From assembly GCF_001742285.1 (NCBI RefSeq), contig NZ_MIEK01000012.1, positions 1 through 64,000 of the forward strand: a DNA stretch of 64,000 nucleotides, read 5' to 3'. Position numbers and translations under genes: made by a program. This DNA comes from Enterococcus rivorum. Its GTDB lineage: Bacteria > Bacillota > Bacilli > Lactobacillales > Enterococcaceae. The notes beneath the pieces are model-generated. The model worked only from the letters and a program-made list of their open reading frames with translations, was not told the DNA's origin and did not search any database. Below, piece after piece: positions 26,833-39,453 of the stretch. Each line of letters starts with the position of its first letter. Positions within the stretch are counted from its first letter, which is position 1.

Positions 26833-28389
26833 TCACCCATTTCTATTTTCGATATCCTTAATGATCTTAGCTATTTCTGATCGTAGAACATCGACTTTTG
26901 ATACAATTGTTTCTATTTCTGCATTTAACACCTTAATATCAATGGGCGGTCTGGAATCTTTCTCTTTTATGTAATAACTTACGGAAAGATTATAATTCTC
27001 CTCTGCGACTTTGCCATGATCCACATTTTTAGAAACATACTCTTTATCTTTTTTGCAATCAAAGATTTTGAGTATTTCTTCAATGTGCTCTTCTGTTAAA
27101 ATGTTATTGTTCGTTTCTTTTTTATAAAACTCCTCTCCACTTGCATTGATAAACTGAATCTTGGTATCCATTTTATGCTTGGACAAAACTAAAATATTCA
27201 CTGCAATTGATGTCCCATAAAAAAGGTTAGGAGCCAACGAAATAACTGTCTCAACAAAGTTATTATCAACTAAATATTTTCGAATCTTTTGTTCTGCACC
27301 ACCCCGATAAAATATTCCTGGAAAACAAACAATAGCAGCACGCCCTTTACCAGAAAGATAGCTAAGTGAATGAAGAACAAAGGCAAAATCAGCTTTTGAT
27401 TTTGGAGCAAGGACACCCGCTGGCGCAAAACGGTCATCATTAATTAAGGTTGGATCGTCACTACCAATCCACTTAAGTGAATATGGTGGATTAGAGACAA
27501 TTGCATCAAACGGTTTTTCATCCCCAAAATGTGGCTCTAAAAGCGTATTGCCTAGAGCAATATTGAACTTATCATAGTTTACGTTGTGTAAAAACATATT
27601 CATACGAGCTAGATTATAAGTTGTATGATTAACTTCTTGACCATAAAACCCATCTTCAATAATGTGCTCATCAAATTGTTTTTTTGCTTGTAATAAAAGT
27701 GAACCTGAACCTGCTGCAGGGTCATAAATTTTATTGATGCTTTTCTGGTTACGCACAGCTAGTTTTGCAATCAATTTAGAAACACTTTGAGGGGTGAAGA
27801 ATTCTCCACCTGATTTTCCCGCATTGGCAGCATAATTAGAAATTAGAAATTCATAAGCATCTCCAAATAGATCAATTTGATTTTCTTCAAAATTTCCAAA
27901 ATCAAGCCCTGCAACACCTTTAATGACAGCTGCTAAACGGCTATTTTTCTCTTTTACCGTACTACCTAATCTATTGCTTGTTGTATCAAAGTCAGTAAAC
28001 AAACCTTTTATATCTAATTCAGAAGGATATCCATTAGCTGAATTTTCAATCGCTGAAAATATAGCAGCTAAATCGGTATTCAAACTTTCATTAGTATTTG
28101 CATTTTTAGCAATATTAATAAACAATTGACTAGGGTAAATAAAGTACCCTTTTGTCTTTATTGAATCATCCTTGATTTCCTGAGTTAGAATACTATCAGG
28201 TAGTTCAGAGTAGGTAACGCTCTCATCTCCCCCTTCAATATAGTTAGAGAAATTTTCACTAATAAAACGATAAAACAGCGTTCCCAGAACATATTGCTTA
28301 AAGTCCCATCCATCTATAGATCCTCGAACATCATTTGCGATTTTCCAAATTTGTGCTTGTAATTCTGCTCTTTGTGCAGTACTTGACAT
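26833..28389 (-). CDS. hsdM: Type I restriction N6-adenine methyltransferase subunit M
   Basis: This 518-residue N6-adenine methyltransferase protects host DNA and, with HsdS and HsdR, forms the restriction complex. An N-terminal helical HsdM domain (about 10-130) precedes the catalytic part, with SAM-binding [12 protein letters not shown] (about 223-234), [18 protein letters not shown], and the catalytic NPPY motif in [12 protein letters not shown] (about 300). The C-terminal helices (about 470-518) contact HsdS. The start ATG has GGGGGAA upstream. It is the first gene of the operon with its own promoter (-10 at 28459-28464). Normally the hsdS start touches the hsdM stop; here a four-gene effector module separates them, with 122 bp before it. 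Confidence 0.95.
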   Translation of the reverse strand: MSSTAQRAELQAQIWKIANDVRGSIDGWDFKQYVLGTLFYRFISENFSNYIEGGDESVTYSELPDSILTQEIKDDSIKTKGYFIYPSQLFINIAKNANTNESLNTDLAAIFSAIENSANGYPSELDIKGLFTDFDTTSNRLGSTVKEKNSRLAAVIKGVAGLDFGNFEENQIDLFGDAYEFLISNYAANAGKSGGEFFTPQSVSKLIAKLAVRNQKSINKIYDPAAGSGSLLLQAKKQFDEHIIEDGFYGQEVNHTTYNLARMNMFLHNVNYDKFNIALGNTLLEPHFGDEKPFDAIVSNPPYSLKWIGSDDPTLINDDRFAPAGVLAPKSKADFAFVLHSLSYLSGKGRAAIVCFPGIFYRGGAEQKIRKYLVDNNFVETVISLAPNLFYGTSIAVNILVLSKHKMDTKIQFINASGEEFYKKETNNNILTEEHIEEILKIFDCKKDKEYVSKNVDHGKVAEENYNLSVSYYIKEKDSRPPIDIKVLNAEIETIVSKVDVLRSEIAKIIKDIENRNG

Positions 28390-28458
28390 TTTAATTCCCC
28401 CAGTTAGTTCTAATAACCAATTTTTAAAGTTTCAAAGACCTATCTTTACTTACGCTTC

Positions 28459-28467
28459 ATTATATCA
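28459..28467 (-). promoter_or_regulatory. Extended -10 promoter for the hsd operon
   Basis: On the minus strand TGATATAAT (28467 to 28459) gives a perfect -10 with TGn extension, 70 bp before the hsdM start. The -35 position reads TAAGTA, which is weak. Confidence 0.5.
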
Positions 28468-28941
28468 TATTTCTTAAAAGGTACTTATCTGCTTTCCTAT
28501 CTCCCCTAACCTCTGAGCTTTATCTTCTTCTGTTTTTTTAGATAAAAAAAACATCTAACAGTTAGTTTGTTGATGGTCAGCTTCATATTTATTATAAGAA
28601 TCATTGCTTCATATCTAAGCTTGTTCGCACTGTACTTTCCTTGAGCGATACTTATTAGTATATTTTCATAGCAAGATAACACATTTAAATTATAGCGTAA
28701 CAACAATTCAATAAAACTAATCAATCACAGATTAGGATAAGAAAAAAACAGCTTATCTCATTAGTCTTATTGTAAGTCTCTAAAGTATAAAAAGTGAGAT
28801 AACAATCATATTTGCTACCTACTAAATAAATTACGATTCTTGATATAATGGTACTCATTTAGAATATTTAATGAAATGAATGTACAGCTTTTTTTATTGA
28901 TTTATGAGTCAGTTAATGAAGTTTGCTAGGAAGACAAGAAC

Positions 28942-29046
28942 AAGCAGCTTCTAAAGCAATTGGGGAATTACGAGCTATGTTACCAGTTTTTATAGCTCGT
29001 TTGACTCCAATTAGGAATGAGATCGGGGGTCTTTTCCGAGCTGCTT
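28942..29046. repeat. Nested inverted repeat / structured element downstream of dgkB
   Basis: The outer arms AAGCAGCT (28942-28949) and AGCTGCTT (29039-29046) are perfect. An inner hairpin has perfect arms ACGAGCTAT (28970-28978) and ATAGCTCGT (28992-29000), extended by AATTGG / CCAATT (28958-28963 / 29007-29012). Flanking sequence to about 29072 shows further partial pairing. It has no long T tract, so it is not a plain terminator. It could be a non-autonomous repeat or a structured RNA. Confidence 0.55.
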
Positions 29047-29155
29047 CCGTGCTAGCTGCCTCTTCTTTTGCTCCAAGCACTGTTCATTTTTTACTATTTT
29101 ACAATTGTTCTTCAATAAGCACTATTTACTTCTAGTTCTTCTATTACTTTCCATT

Positions 29156-30223
29156 TTACTTCTCTTGCCCTGCGATTGTGCCATCGCCATCAATATCTTC
29201 ATCTGTCAGTTTTTCAACTTCCTTGACGAATTCTTTACTGGCAGTGGTATATTCATCTTCGTCGTCCTCTTCAGCATATTCGCCTAATATCGAGCCCATA
29301 ATTGCATTCGATGGTATCGCATCAGCATTAGCAAACATTTCAATATGTTGGTGAAAGTTGGTAAACTCCATCGGCGCGTCACCACCATACTCACCATCCA
29401 AATTAATCATCATACGATTATTCTCTTCTAAAGTTTCCGCATAGAGGTAACTAGTTTTAGTATAAATTAAACGTGAATCCTCTACATGCTTACCGCCATT
29501 AAGCATTAAAGCTGCGAGATGCAAGATTTCAAAAACATTCGCTGTTTTAACGATAATCAATGAAAATTTGCCATCATCTAATTTGGCATCAGGTGCAATT
29601 TGTTCAAAACCACCTACAGAATTGGTTAATCCTAAAAAGAACATAGAAGCTCCGCCTTCATAGACACCTTCATCATAGGTCATTCTCATTTTGATTGGTT
29701 TTACTCGTGGTAATAATTCTGCTCCTTTAGCTAGATAAGCTAAATAACCAAAGATACTTTTCAACTCTGAAGGGACTTCATAGGTTAATTCAGTTAAATG
29801 GCCACCAGCTGCAATATTGATAAAATAATTTGAGCCAGCTTTCCCGATATCCATCTTCACTGTTTGATTTTTCTTAATAACATTTGCTGCTTTCACGATA
29901 TCATCTCTTGGTATTTTCAACGCTCGAGCATAATCATTGGTGGTTCCGGCTGGAATAATCGCCATTTTAGGACGATTTTCTAACGGGGCAATGCCGTTGA
30001 CGACTTCATTAATCGTTCCATCTCCACCAGCTGCAACAATTAGTTCGAATCCTAGTTCTGCTACACGTTGTGCTTCATTTTTTGCAGAATTTTCTGCTGG
30101 AGTTGTCGCAAAAGCACTAGCTTCATAGCCACACTCTTCTAATACCGAAAGAATATCCGCAAGATTTTTTTTGACAAGTTCTTTTCCTGAAGTTGGATTA
30201 TAAATGACTCTTGCTTTTTTCAT
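29156..30223 (-). CDS. dgkB: Diacylglycerol/lipid kinase (DgkB type) with EF-hand-like tail
   Basis: This 355-residue soluble lipid kinase of the DAGK catalytic family phosphorylates diacylglycerol, recycling it during lipoteichoic acid synthesis. The N-terminal catalytic core has ARVIYNPTSGKEL, VAAGGDGTINEVVNG and IPAGTTNDYARAL; the C-terminal lobe ends about residue 300. It is followed by an acidic extension of about 45 residues (EEDDEDEY...). The final residues DIDGDGTIAGQE fit the 12-position EF-hand calcium loop exactly but lack the second helix. It is co-directional with gatB (18-bp gap) and is usually the last gene before rlmCD in enterococci. Confidence 0.9.
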   Translation of the reverse strand: MKKARVIYNPTSGKELVKKNLADILSVLEECGYEASAFATTPAENSAKNEAQRVAELGFELIVAAGGDGTINEVVNGIAPLENRPKMAIIPAGTTNDYARALKIPRDDIVKAANVIKKNQTVKMDIGKAGSNYFINIAAGGHLTELTYEVPSELKSIFGYLAYLAKGAELLPRVKPIKMRMTYDEGVYEGGASMFFLGLTNSVGGFEQIAPDAKLDDGKFSLIIVKTANVFEILHLAALMLNGGKHVEDSRLIYTKTSYLYAETLEENNRMMINLDGEYGGDAPMEFTNFHQHIEMFANADAIPSNAIMGSILGEYAEEDDEDEYTTASKEFVKEVEKLTDEDIDGDGTIAGQEK

Positions 30224-30241
30224 ATATACATCCGCTACTTT

Positions 30242-31672
30242 CTATCGTTTTGCTAACTCTTCTTGCAACAACTTGTTCACAATCCCTGGATTTGCTTGTC
30301 CTTTAGTTGCTTTCATGATTTGTCCTACTAAGAAGCCCACTGCACGATCTTTTCCGTTTTTAAAATCATCCACAGATTGTTGATTATTATCTAGTATTTC
30401 ATTAATCATTGGTAGTAATTGAGCTGGATCAGATAATTGAACGAAACCTTTAGCTTCCACGACTTGCTTCGCGTCGCCACCATTTTCTATTAATTCTTTA
30501 AATACTTTCTTCGCAATTTTAGAACTGATTGTTCCATCTGCAATTAACTGAATCATGCCAGCTAAATTAGCTGGTGTTAATTTAGTTTCCAATAATTCTA
30601 ATTTTTCACTATTCAAGTATGCTGAAACTTCACCCATCAACCAGTTAGAAGCTTGTTTTGCATCTGCACCTTCTGCAAGAGTTGCTTCAAAGAAATCAGA
30701 CATTTCTTTTGTAATTGTTAGAACCATTGCATCATATTCTGGTAACCCTAGTTCGTTAATATAACGAGCACGACGAGAAGCTGGCATCTCTGGTAAGCTA
30801 TGACGAACCTTTTCAACCCATTCATCATCAATCACGAAACGTGGTACATCTGGTTCTGGGAAATAACGATAATCGCTTGACCCTTCTTTTACACGCATTA
30901 ATAACGTTTTGTTAGTGGAATCATCGAAGCGGCGTGTCTCTTGTTGGATTTCGCCACCAGATAATAATACTTTTGCTTGACGTTTTTCTTCAAAAGCTAA
31001 GCCTTTTTTGACGAACATCATAGAGTTCAAGTTCTTAATCTCTGCTTTTGTTCCAAATTCTTCTTGTCCATAAGGTCTTAAAGAAACATTGGCATCACAA
31101 CGCATTGATCCTTCTTCCATTTTCACATCAGAAACACCTGTAAATAAGATAATTGAACGTAGTGCTTCTAAATAAGCATAGGCTTCTTCTGGTGAACGCA
31201 TATCTGCTTCTGATACAATTTCAATTAACGGTGTTCCTTGACGGTTTAGGTCAACAAAAGAATAGCCACCATTTCCGTGAATGTTTTTTCCAGCATCTTC
31301 TTCTAAATGAACACGTTCAATCCGAATTCGTTTGGTCTCGCCTTCGACTTCAATATCAATCCAGCCGTCATGTCCGATTGGTTGATCGAATTGTGAAATT
31401 TGATACGCTTTGGGATTATCTGGGTAAAAATAATTTTTACGGTCAAAATGTGTTTCTTGTGAAATTTGGCAGTTTAGAGCAAGGGCTGCTTTCATCCCAA
31501 ATTCAATCGCTTGTTTGTTCATAACAGGTAAAACACCTGGGAAACTCCAGTCAACAACGTTCGTGTTGCTGTTTGGTTCCGCACCAAAGTGTGCAGGTGC
31601 AGATGAGAAGATTTTAGAGTTAGTTTTTAATTCTACGTGTACTTCTAATCCAATGACAGTTTCAAAATTCAT
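30242..31672 (-). CDS. gatB: Aspartyl/glutamyl-tRNA amidotransferase subunit B
   Basis: This 476-residue subunit is the kinase/tRNA-binding part of GatCAB, which converts Glu-tRNA(Gln), and often Asp-tRNA(Asn), to the amidated form. The opening [15 protein letters not shown] and the block [16 protein letters not shown] are family signatures, with [10 protein letters not shown] further on. The C-terminal helical and YqeY-like domain (about 330-476) is complete. The start ATG overlaps the gatA stop by one base (TAATG), so translation is coupled. It lies in the order gatC-gatA-gatB, as usual in Firmicutes, followed by dgkB. Confidence 0.96.
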   Translation of the reverse strand: MNFETVIGLEVHVELKTNSKIFSSAPAHFGAEPNSNTNVVDWSFPGVLPVMNKQAIEFGMKAALALNCQISQETHFDRKNYFYPDNPKAYQISQFDQPIGHDGWIDIEVEGETKRIRIERVHLEEDAGKNIHGNGGYSFVDLNRQGTPLIEIVSEADMRSPEEAYAYLEALRSIILFTGVSDVKMEEGSMRCDANVSLRPYGQEEFGTKAEIKNLNSMMFVKKGLAFEEKRQAKVLLSGGEIQQETRRFDDSTNKTLLMRVKEGSSDYRYFPEPDVPRFVIDDEWVEKVRHSLPEMPASRRARYINELGLPEYDAMVLTITKEMSDFFEATLAEGADAKQASNWLMGEVSAYLNSEKLELLETKLTPANLAGMIQLIADGTISSKIAKKVFKELIENGGDAKQVVEAKGFVQLSDPAQLLPMINEILDNNQQSVDDFKNGKDRAVGFLVGQIMKATKGQANPGIVNKLLQEELAKR

Positions 31673-33141
31673 TAGTCATTCCCCCCTAAAATCAGTGGTT
31701 TTTTCGTATGGAAATCTGTTGCTTGTTCAAAAGCATACGCTGCTTTATACATTGTATTTTCATCAAAATGTTTTCCAATAATTTGTAAACCTACAGGTAA
31801 TCCTTCAGAGAAACCTGCTGGGATAGACATCCCTGGCAATCCAGCTAAATTGACTGGAATTGTTAAGATATCACTCATGTACATAGTAATTGGGTCATTA
31901 ATATTTTCTCCTAGTCCAAAAGCAACCGTTGGAGAAGATGGACCAATGATTAAGTCATAATCCGCAAACACTTGATCGAAATCACGTTTGATTAGGGTTC
32001 TAACTTGGCCAGCTTTTTTGAAGTAAGCATCATAATATCCAGCACTTAATGAGAAAGTTCCTAGCATAATACGACGTTTTACTTCTACTCCAAATCCTTC
32101 CGAACGAGAATTCACATAAACATCTTCCAAAGTTTCAACATTTTCTGAGCGATAACCATAACGGATACCGTCAAAGCGTTGTAAGTTAGAACTTGCTTCT
32201 GATGATGCGATAATATAATAGACAGCTACCCCGTATTTTGAATGCGGTAAACTTACTTCTTCTACTGTAGCACCTAAAGATTTGAAGGTTTCAGCTGCTT
32301 TCAGAATTGCTTCACGAACGCCAGCGTCTACACCCTCCCCAAGATATTCTTTTGGCAAAGCAATTTTCATTCCTTTGATGTCACCTGTTAAGCCAGCTGT
32401 AAAATCAGGGACTGACATGCCAGAAGAAGTACCATCTTTTGCATCAAAACCGCTAATGGCATTTAATGCTAAGGCGTTGTCTTGAACATTTCTAGTCAAC
32501 GGACCGATTTGATCCATACTTGAAGAAAAAGCAATTAAACCAAAGCGAGATACACGACCATAAGTAGGTTTCATTCCCACGATTCCATTAAAAGCTGCTG
32601 GCTGGCGAATACTCCCGCCTGTATCACTTCCTAAAGAAAGCGGTACTTGACCTGCCGCAACGGCTGCGGCGGAACCACCAGAAGAGCCCCCTGGAACTTT
32701 CGTTTGATCCCAAGCATTTTTAGTTTTCTTAAAGTATGATGTTTCAGTACTTCCACCCATAGCGAACTCGTCCATGTTTAATTTTCCAACAGGAATCATA
32801 TCCGCTTGATAGACTTTATCCATTACAGTTGCATCATAAATTGGATTAAAATTATATAACATTTTTGATGCCGCAGTGGTCAAAATATCTTTCGTTACGA
32901 TATTATCTTTGATTGCAATGGGAATTCCTGCAAGGGGACTTGATTCAGTTATCCCTTTAAGGTCAATTCCTTTTGCCAATTCTAAAGCTTTTTCATCACT
33001 AATTGTAATAAATGACTCAACTTCGCCTTCGGTTTCTTTAATTCTATCTAAAGTTGCTTTCGTTAAGTCTGTTGCAGTGATTTCTTTTGATACTAGTAAA
33101 TTGTGTAATTCCGTTAAGGATTTATCGTATAATTTTGTCAT
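31672..33141 (-). CDS. gatA: Aspartyl/glutamyl-tRNA amidotransferase subunit A
   Basis: This 489-residue amidase subunit of GatCAB hydrolyses glutamine and passes ammonia to GatB. It shows the amidase signature with the Ser-cisSer-Lys triad: Lys in [10 protein letters not shown], and the serines in [37 protein letters not shown]. The length is normal and no residue is missing. The start ATG overlaps the gatC stop by one base, and its stop overlaps the gatB start, which gives balanced production of the three subunits. It is a housekeeping gene in conserved context. Confidence 0.97.
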   Translation of the reverse strand: MTKLYDKSLTELHNLLVSKEITATDLTKATLDRIKETEGEVESFITISDEKALELAKGIDLKGITESSPLAGIPIAIKDNIVTKDILTTAASKMLYNFNPIYDATVMDKVYQADMIPVGKLNMDEFAMGGSTETSYFKKTKNAWDQTKVPGGSSGGSAAAVAAGQVPLSLGSDTGGSIRQPAAFNGIVGMKPTYGRVSRFGLIAFSSSMDQIGPLTRNVQDNALALNAISGFDAKDGTSSGMSVPDFTAGLTGDIKGMKIALPKEYLGEGVDAGVREAILKAAETFKSLGATVEEVSLPHSKYGVAVYYIIASSEASSNLQRFDGIRYGYRSENVETLEDVYVNSRSEGFGVEVKRRIMLGTFSLSAGYYDAYFKKAGQVRTLIKRDFDQVFADYDLIIGPSSPTVAFGLGENINDPITMYMSDILTIPVNLAGLPGMSIPAGFSEGLPVGLQIIGKHFDENTMYKAAYAFEQATDFHTKKPLILGGND

Positions 33142-33446
33142 TATGCACCAGCCTCCCCATTGTCAATAATTGCTGGCACTTTGATATAGCCATCTTCTGA
33201 TTCAGGTACGTTTCTCATTAAATCTGAGTGTTTTGTGTCAGAAATAGCAATGTCTTCTCTCATAACATTGATTGTTTCTACTACGTTTGAAGTAAATGGT
33301 ACACCCTCTGTATCCACCTCTTCTAATAATTCAACCATATCAATAATCTTGCCTAATTGGTTTGTAAAATCTTTTAACTCATCTTGAGAAAAAGACAGCT
33401 TAGACAACTTGGCTACATGTTTTGCTTGTTCTTCACTTATTGCCAT
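33141..33446 (-). CDS. gatC: Aspartyl/glutamyl-tRNA amidotransferase subunit C
   Basis: This 101-residue small subunit wraps around GatA and stabilises its contact with GatB. The opening [22 protein letters not shown] and the later [19 protein letters not shown] are family features, as is the extended C-terminal tail with [17 protein letters not shown] lies before the ATG. It begins the gatCAB unit 189 bp after ligA; whether it has its own promoter in that gap or is read through from pcrA-ligA is not clear. Confidence 0.94.
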   Translation of the reverse strand: MAISEEQAKHVAKLSKLSFSQDELKDFTNQLGKIIDMVELLEEVDTEGVPFTSNVVETINVMREDIAISDTKHSDLMRNVPESEDGYIKVPAIIDNGEAGA

Positions 33447-33635
33447 ACAGACCCTTCTTTCTTTCCATTTTTAAAGACTCACTTTTTCAGTATCAGTAAT
33501 TTGTACTAACTGAATGTGTCATTTATTATCAATTATTAAGCAATTTTTCATATAAAAACAGCTTTTCTCCTATTTTATCATAAAATTGCTACGGTGATTA
33601 AAACATCTTGAAGAAAAATAATTCTTTTCTCCTTT

Positions 33636-35684
<2,049 letters not shown>

Positions 35685-35693
35685 CTACCCCTC

Positions 35694-37949
35694 CTATATT
35701 TTTTCAATCGGAGCAAATGCTGCTAACAAACGTTTGATTCCTTTTTCTGGAAACGCCACGTCCAATTCTAAATCTTTGGCACTTCCACCTACTCTGACAA
35801 CCGTTCCCGTACCCCAAGCTTTATGTTTCACTTTATCTCCTGCTTGCCATTCTAGCGATTCCCCACCACTGGCCACTTTATCTGAGACCGATTGTTTCGT
35901 CGGCTGAGAATAAGCAGGTTGTTTAAATACTTTCGGGTCGAAAGTTCGAGCTGGTGCTTGTGTTTGAGAAGATGTTTGTCGACCTTGCATTTCTAATAAT
36001 TCATCATCAATTTCGTCTAAAAAACGACTCGGACGATTAAATTGTGTTTTTCCATATAACGTTCTTGAAAAAGCATTGGTTATATACAATGTTTGTTCGG
36101 CTCTGGTAATGCCTACGTAGGCTAATCTTCGTTCTTCCTCTAATTCACTTTCTTCCAACATCGCTCGTGATAGCGGGAAAACTCCTTCTTCTAAACCAAT
36201 TAGAAAGACAACTGGAAATTCCAAGCCTTTTGCTGCATGTAACGTCATTAAAGTAACTTGCGAAGAGCTTTCTTCAAAGCTATCTAAATCAGAAACAAGA
36301 GCCAAATCGTTTAAGAAAATCGCCAATTTTTCTTCTGGCGCATCGGCATCATCTTCATTTTGTTGGGCAAACCGTTTATCAAATTCTTGTGTGACTGTTA
36401 AAAATTCATCTAAGTTTTCTAACCGCGCTTGTGATTCCAAATTGTCTTGTCGTTTTAATTCATCGCGATAACCACTACGATCAAGCACTTCTTTGACTAA
36501 TTCGGTAATGGACAAGTAGGGAATCATTTGGTTTAAATCTTGAATCATAAAACCAAAATTGCCTAACTCTTTCCCTGCTTTTCCAGTAATATTCGCTAAT
36601 TCAATATTTTGAGCCGCTTCTAGTAATGACCACTCATGCATATTGGCAAAGCTTCTTAATTTTTCAACGGAGCTTTTACCAATACCACGCTTTGGTTCAT
36701 TAACAATCCGTTCCAAACTAATCGAATCACTCGGATTTGAAATGACATTTAAATAAGCCAAAATATCTTTAATTTCCTTACGATCGTAGAATTTGTGTCC
36801 ACCAACCATCGTATAAGGAATATTTGATTTTAAAAGCATTTCCTCCATGACACGAGATTGCGCATTCGTGCGATACAAGACCGCAAAGTCCCCATAAATT
36901 CGTTCGTTTTCACGGATTTCTTTTTGAATCTGTCCAACGATATATTGGGTTTCATCCCGTTCTGTATCGCCACGATAATAAACAATTTTTTCCCCATCTA
37001 TATTTTCTGTCCAAAGTTGCTTGTCTCGACGATTACGATTGTTTTTAATGACGTTATTAGCAGCTGATAAAATATTTTTTGTGGAACGGTAATTTTGTTC
37101 TAGTAAAATCACAGAGGCATCTGGATAATCCTTTTCAAAATCTAAAATATTTTGCATATTTGCTCCACGCCAACCATAGATACTTTGATCGGCATCTCCA
37201 ACAACACAAAGATTTTTGAAGCGCTCCGCTAACATGTTGACCAACGTGTATTGCGCGTGGTTTGTATCTTGGTATTCGTCTACATGAATGTAATGAAATT
37301 TGTTTTGATAGTAAGCCAATGTATCTGGATGATCATTAAATAAACGAATGGTGTTCATAATCAAATCATCGAAGTCCATCGCCTGATTTTTTCGCAATTC
37401 TTTTTGATACGCAGCATAACACTTTGCTGCTACATCTTCATAAGGTGTTCCTTGTAGTTCTGCCATTTTTTCAGGCGTTTGTAGTTCATTTTTTGCATTG
37501 CTGATGGTGCCTAAAATCGAACGAGGATCATATTTTTTTATATCGAAATTTAGTTCGTTTAGAATTCGTTTCATCAATGTTTTCTGCTCGGAAGGATCGA
37601 TAATGGTAAAATTACTGTTGTAACCAATTTGATCTACATCTCTTCTTAAAATCCGTACACACATGGAGTGAAAAGTGGAAACCCAAACCGCTTCTCCTCC
37701 CACTGCTAGCAAATTGTTGACACGTTCTTTCATTTCCTTGGCAGCTTTATTGGTAAAGGTAATCGCTAAAATATTCCAAGGATTCACATCTTTTTCTTCA
37801 ATTAAGTAGGCAATGCGATGAGTTAGTACTCTTGTCTTTCCACTGCCGGCCCCTGCCATGACTAGTAATGGGCCTTCTGTATGTAAAACCGCTTCTGCCT
37901 GTCTAGGATTCATTCCTTGGATCAGGGCGTTTTTCTGTGACATTGACAA
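35694..37949 (-). CDS. pcrA: ATP-dependent DNA helicase PcrA (UvrD/Rep family)
   Basis: This 751-residue superfamily 1A 3'-5' helicase acts in nucleotide excision repair, removal of RecA and resolution of replication-transcription conflicts. Motifs: Q-motif NPRQAEAV, Walker [15 protein letters not shown] (about 34-47), Walker [24 protein letters not shown] and the C-terminal [21 protein letters not shown], ending in [12 protein letters not shown]. The last 60 residues form the Tudor-like KOW fold that binds RNA polymerase ([15 protein letters not shown]). It is first of the pcrA-ligA unit. Confidence 0.97.
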   Translation of the reverse strand: MSMSQKNALIQGMNPRQAEAVLHTEGPLLVMAGAGSGKTRVLTHRIAYLIEEKDVNPWNILAITFTNKAAKEMKERVNNLLAVGGEAVWVSTFHSMCVRILRRDVDQIGYNSNFTIIDPSEQKTLMKRILNELNFDIKKYDPRSILGTISNAKNELQTPEKMAELQGTPYEDVAAKCYAAYQKELRKNQAMDFDDLIMNTIRLFNDHPDTLAYYQNKFHYIHVDEYQDTNHAQYTLVNMLAERFKNLCVVGDADQSIYGWRGANMQNILDFEKDYPDASVILLEQNYRSTKNILSAANNVIKNNRNRRDKQLWTENIDGEKIVYYRGDTERDETQYIVGQIQKEIRENERIYGDFAVLYRTNAQSRVMEEMLLKSNIPYTMVGGHKFYDRKEIKDILAYLNVISNPSDSISLERIVNEPKRGIGKSSVEKLRSFANMHEWSLLEAAQNIELANITGKAGKELGNFGFMIQDLNQMIPYLSITELVKEVLDRSGYRDELKRQDNLESQARLENLDEFLTVTQEFDKRFAQQNEDDADAPEEKLAIFLNDLALVSDLDSFEESSSQVTLMTLHAAKGLEFPVVFLIGLEEGVFPLSRAMLEESELEEERRLAYVGITRAEQTLYITNAFSRTLYGKTQFNRPSRFLDEIDDELLEMQGRQTSSQTQAPARTFDPKVFKQPAYSQPTKQSVSDKVASGGESLEWQAGDKVKHKAWGTGTVVRVGGSAKDLELDVAFPEKGIKRLLAAFAPIEKI

Positions 37950-37976
37950 CGTCCTCTCTCTTTTTCAATCTTATCT

Positions 37977-37985
37977 ATTATAGCA
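37977..37985 (-). promoter_or_regulatory. Extended -10 promoter for pcrA-ligA
   Basis: On the minus strand TGCTATAAT gives a perfect -10 with TGn extension, 28 bp before the pcrA ATG, with AGAGAGGAC as ribosome site in between. No clear -35 is seen. Confidence 0.55.
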
Positions 37986-38013
37986 AAAAATTGGATAAAA
38001 TTCTTTAGAAAAG

Positions 38014-38050
38014 ATGAAAAAGCCACTATGTAAATTAGTCGCTTTTTCAT
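38014..38050. terminator. Terminator between ldh and pcrA
   Basis: ATGAAAAAGCCACT pairs with AGTCGCTTTTTCAT (one mismatch) around a 9-nt loop, 43 bp past the ldh stop on the minus strand, followed by CTTTTCT. Confidence 0.7.
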
Positions 38051-38092
38051 AAAATATATTTTTATTAGACTTCGCCATTTTTTGATCGGTTA

Positions 38093-39013
38093 TCATACGA
38101 TCATTTTTTTCAACGCCTCAATAGATGTGCTCATTTTTTTCATTTCTTCTTCGTTTAGTGGAATCTCGATAATTTCTTTGATCCCATTTTTGTTAATCAC
38201 AGCTGTAGAACTGATACAAATATCTGATGCTCCATACTCTCCAGTTAAATGAACCGACACTGGCAACACTGCATTTTCGTCATTTAATATAGCTTTGGTG
38301 ATTCGAGCAAGTGAAATCGCAATTCCATAGTGGGTGGACCCTTTCGCTTCAATAATTGTGTAGGCAGCTTCTCTAACTTCTTTGGCTATTTCATCTAAGT
38401 CATTACGACTTAAATCGGGATGCTTGTCCAACCACTCTTCGATACTTAACCCTCCGATATTCCCATGAGACCAGACCGGAAATTGAGTATCTCCATGTTC
38501 TCCTAAAACAAAAATATTCACGTCTCTCGGATCTACTTTTATTCTTTCACCTATCGTATTTCTTAATCTAGCGGTGTCTAGAGAAGTTCCTGAGCCAATC
38601 ACTTTATTCGCTGGAAAACCAGTCAATTCTTTCACATACTGAGTTAAAACATCTACTGGATTGCTGGCTATAAGGAAAATCCCTTGGAATCCACTCTCAA
38701 CAATTTCAGTCACGATAGTTTTCATAATTCTGGCGTTACGATTCAGCAATTCCAACCTTGTTTCACCTGTTATTTGAGCTGCTCCTGCTGTAATCACTAC
38801 TAAATCAGCGTCAGAACAATCTTGATAACTTGCGGAATAGATACTTTTAGGTGCAACATAAGCAAGTCCATGAGCTAAATCTTTGATATCTCCAGAAACT
38901 TTTTGTTGATTTAAATCAATAATGCCAATTTCAGTGCCAATTCCCTGAGCAACCAGTGCAAAACTGTAGCTGGATCCTACATCACCATTCCCTACTAAGA
39001 TAATTTTATTCAC
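38093..39013 (-). CDS. ldh: L-lactate dehydrogenase
   Basis: This 306-residue NAD-dependent dehydrogenase of the LDH/MDH superfamily has the Rossmann opening KIILVGNGDVGSSYSFAL, the substrate-loop segment AGAAQITGETRLELLNRN with Gln at the position that favours pyruvate over oxaloacetate, the Arg in SLDTARLRN, and the catalytic His in VLGEHGDTQFPVWS. The Gln plus the overall match favour lactate dehydrogenase over malate dehydrogenase. Enterococci often carry two ldh genes, and this shorter one may be the secondary copy. The start is a GTG with GGAGG nine bases upstream. It is divergent from a LysR regulator. Confidence 0.9.
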   Translation of the reverse strand: MNKIILVGNGDVGSSYSFALVAQGIGTEIGIIDLNQQKVSGDIKDLAHGLAYVAPKSIYSASYQDCSDADLVVITAGAAQITGETRLELLNRNARIMKTIVTEIVESGFQGIFLIASNPVDVLTQYVKELTGFPANKVIGSGTSLDTARLRNTIGERIKVDPRDVNIFVLGEHGDTQFPVWSHGNIGGLSIEEWLDKHPDLSRNDLDEIAKEVREAAYTIIEAKGSTHYGIAISLARITKAILNDENAVLPVSVHLTGEYGASDICISSTAVINKNGIKEIIEIPLNEEEMKKMSTSIEALKKMIV

Positions 39014-39178
39014 AAAAAAGCCTCCATTTCTTACTGACTTAAAATCCTTCTTTCATAGTTTATCAGGATACTAAACTTTTTTCGACTCATAACCATTGCC
39101 GTATTTTGACCTAATTTTAATTTATTTTACAAATATAATAATAACAAAGTTCAAGCACTTAGAACCGTCTCAAAAGAA

Positions 39179-39364
39179 ATGGAGGTATTTTTTCATTTCA
39201 ATCATACACTTGATGATCTCTTACTGGAAAAAGCAGCAGTAGATATTTGTGTAATTAATTTTGAACCCATTAACGAACTAAGCTTTTCACAAATTGTAAA
39301 GCTGTCAACTTTTCCATTAGAGAATGAATGGAGAGAGTTATTACTGATGTTCCATAGGTTCTAA
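39179..39364 (+). pseudogene. Remnant of a LysR-type effector-binding domain
   Basis: The 61-codon frame contains HTLDDLLLEKAAVDICVINFEPIN followed by KLSTFPL. This matches the pattern of the LysR substrate-binding domain, where a Leu-rich helix is followed by x-x-D-I-x-x-x and a strand and, 15 residues later, the start of the next strand ending in PL. No HTH precedes it and no ribosome site suits it. It lies just before an intact LysR gene, so it may be a partial duplication or the stump of a deleted regulator. The call is tentative. Confidence 0.35.
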
Positions 39365-39453
39365 TGTTTTTAGCTGTAACGCCTTATTTTTCTTTGCTTG
39401 TCAGGCTCCCCCTCTTTGCCTTATACTGGTTGAAAAGATCACTGGGGGAAACC

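Larger units (their letters stand above)
28390..29155. other. 766-bp gene-free region between hsdM and dgkB
   Basis: It contains the hsd promoter, an AT-rich middle part, and a nested hairpin element at 28942-29046. Short frames exist on both strands (28506-28724 minus, 28923-29135 plus) but lack ribosome sites or recognisable protein character. This is the right-hand boundary of the restriction island in an otherwise conserved dgkB-rlmCD neighbourhood. No integrase, direct repeat or tRNA was seen at the boundary. Confidence 0.6.

Noticed and set aside
28506-28724. 72-codon minus-strand frame between hsdM and dgkB
   Set aside because: No ribosome site, no family pattern, composition of random AT-rich DNA, and it overlaps the region that should hold the hsd promoter.
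28923-29135. 70-codon plus-strand frame with Ala-rich product
   Set aside because: It coincides with a nested inverted repeat; the apparent protein pattern is explained by the hairpin arms, and there is no ribosome site.
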